The translations under genes were made by a program, and so were the position numbers. Of a stretch of 23,318 nt of DNA, positions 22,836 to 23,318 are shown in pieces (the first letter of the stretch is position 1; each line of letters begins with the position of its first letter). A model generated the notes under the pieces. The model had not been told where the DNA came from. It searched no databases and saw only the letters and a program-made list of their open reading frames with translations. The DNA lies in IMG/VR virus record IMGVR_UViG_3300006802_000600, positions 1 through 23,318 of that record. One strand, written 5' to 3'. The stretch is from a virus.

Positions 22836-22976
22836 ATGATTACTTTACAGATTCTATTCTTTACTTTATTAGCGTTTATGAACCTCCTCCTCGTTGTGAG
22901 TGGGTTCTATATTGCAAGCCTAATCTTTTCGGTTGGGCTTGTGTTTCATTTTGTTTATATTCTTACTAACTATTAG
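22836..22976 (+). CDS. Small integral membrane protein, two predicted helices
   Basis: A 46-aa protein from ATG 22836 to TAG 22974-22976: MITLQILFFTLLAFMNLLLV, then VSGFYIASLIFSVGLVFHFV and YILTNY. Almost the whole sequence is hydrophobic and fits two short transmembrane helices (about 2-21 and 23-43) joined by a Ser/Gly turn. The ATG lies one base after the TAA of the previous gene, with AAGG about nine bases upstream. Its TAG is part of the next RBS (TAGGAG). This tight packing supports a real gene. Possible roles in membrane takeover, superinfection exclusion or lysis control are guesses. Confidence 0.7.
   Translation: MITLQILFFTLLAFMNLLLVVSGFYIASLIFSVGLVFHFVYILTNY
22914..22942 (+). promoter_or_regulatory. 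Long hairpin inside the small membrane-protein gene
   Basis: GCAAGCCTAA (22914-22923) can pair with TTGGGCTTGT (22933-22942) in ten pairs including two G-U, around a nine-base loop. It is in the plus-strand transcript, about 32 bases before the stop, and is followed by U-rich sequence (TTTCATTTTGTTT). It could be an attenuator or processing site for the downstream genes, or simply tolerated coding structure. Confidence 0.35.
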
Positions 22977-22979
22977 GAG
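22975..22979 (+). promoter_or_regulatory. AGGAG ribosome binding site that decides the next start
   Basis: Two in-frame ATGs follow, at 22980 and 22986. The first is directly adjacent to AGGAG and cannot be used efficiently. The second is six bases away, the same spacing as seen at 22583 and 23224. The second is therefore the likely start of the next gene. Confidence 0.75.
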
Positions 22980-22985
22980 ATGATT

Positions 22986-23222
22986 ATGTTTTACGATGTC
23001 AAAGTAATCCAAACATTTACAAAACTTGTAACAGTCAGAGTCAAGGCTAAATCAGAGTCAGAAGTTTGGCTAAAGTTTAATGAAGGCAAACTCGATGAAT
23101 CGATCATGAAAGCATCAAGCGAGTTAACCGAGCCTTATCATTACACGCATGAAGATAACAACTATGACTATGTATATGAAGTTGTTCCTTCTGATGCTCA
23201 ACACACTTATCAAGGAGATTAA
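22986..23222 (+). CDS. Small acidic early protein, unknown
   Basis: A 78-aa protein from ATG 22986 (an in-frame ATG at 22980 is too close to the AGGAG). It begins MFYDVKVIQTFTKLVTVRVK and ends EVVPSDAQHTYQGD. The first half looks like strand-strand-helix (VKVIQTF, LVTVRVKAKSESEVWLKF) and the second half is acidic with Tyr/Asp/Glu (HEDNNYDYVYEV). Short phage proteins with such a VKV...VTVRVKAKSEEEA pattern are common, but no function is known to me. It lies nine bases after the membrane-protein stop and its end overlaps the RBS of the next gene. An anti-host DNA-mimic style role is conceivable only from its acidity. Confidence 0.7.
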   Translation: MFYDVKVIQTFTKLVTVRVKAKSESEVWLKFNEGKLDESIMKASSELTEPYHYTHEDNNYDYVYEVVPSDAQHTYQGD

Positions 23223-23223
23223 T

Positions 23224-23318
23224 ATGTGCTATTGCGATTGTTGTAATAAATGGGTCAAAGATGAGCGTAGTTTTCAAATGCGAGAAATCAATGACGATAC
23301 TCTATTCATATGTCTTCA
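23224..23318 (+). CDS. Cys-rich putative zinc-binding protein, cut by window end
   Basis: An open frame from ATG 23224 to the window end, 31 full codons: MCYCDCCNKWVKDERSFQMR, then EINDDTLFICL. Cys residues 2, 4, 6 and 7 and a further Cys at 30 suggest a short zinc-ribbon or zinc-finger protein. AAGGAG with six bases to the ATG gives a strong RBS. Further Cys residues would be expected beyond the window. Function unknown. Confidence 0.65.
   Translation, partial: MCYCDCCNKWVKDERSFQMREINDDTLFICL

Overview
The window looks like part of the genome of a tailed double-stranded DNA phage, most likely a podovirus infecting a low-GC, probably marine, bacterium. This rests on low GC content (about one third by eye), gene-to-gene overlaps of 1 to 4 bases almost throughout, a recognisable packaging/portal/scaffold/capsid/adaptor/tail series, and protein families common in marine podophages: an SU10-like (DUF5309-type) major capsid protein, an SU10-type adaptor, a P22 gp10-like stabilisation protein, an S74-chaperone fibre and a glycine-rich adhesin. 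No long tape-measure gene or sheath gene is visible, which argues against siphovirus or myovirus morphology. No integrase, repressor, tRNA, CRISPR array or insertion sequence was seen. The exact host cannot be read from the sequence.

Layout. From 22404 leftwards to position 1 every gene is on the minus strand and forms a late, virion-building module. In transcription order it holds a small terminase-like HTH protein with an acidic N-terminus; four short genes coupled by 1-4 base overlaps (45, 168, 52 and 55 aa, three of them very short); the large terminase; the portal; a GNAT-like protein; a protein with an FHK leader; a 76-aa helical protein; scaffold; major capsid protein followed by a UUCG hairpin; a 50-aa ORF; a 105-aa protein; the head-tail adaptor; two small tail/fibre proteins; a 1730-aa repeat protein; a 122-aa protein; the S74 fibre; the Gly-rich adhesin; a propeller-like stabilisation protein; a jelly-roll-like protein; a second GNAT-like protein; a second FHK-leader protein; and two probable ejection or internal virion proteins, the last cut by the window edge.

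From 22583 rightwards the genes are on the plus strand. They are short, have a uniform AGGAG-six-base-ATG spacing in three of four cases, and lie behind a good sigma-70-type promoter at 22513-22540. They look like the start of an early region. The 178-base stretch 22405-22582 is therefore a divergent control region.

The most unusual structure is a duplicated two-gene module, 14.6 kb apart (17126-17512 region and 2450-2860). Each copy has a GNAT-like small protein ending in an ATGA overlap with a gene whose first about 22 residues share the pattern FHK-x(5)-F-x-G-x-G-x-V-x-L-x-T-F, although the rest of the two downstream proteins is unrelated. The first GNAT-like copy also lacks any ordinary start codon at the place where homology to the second copy begins.
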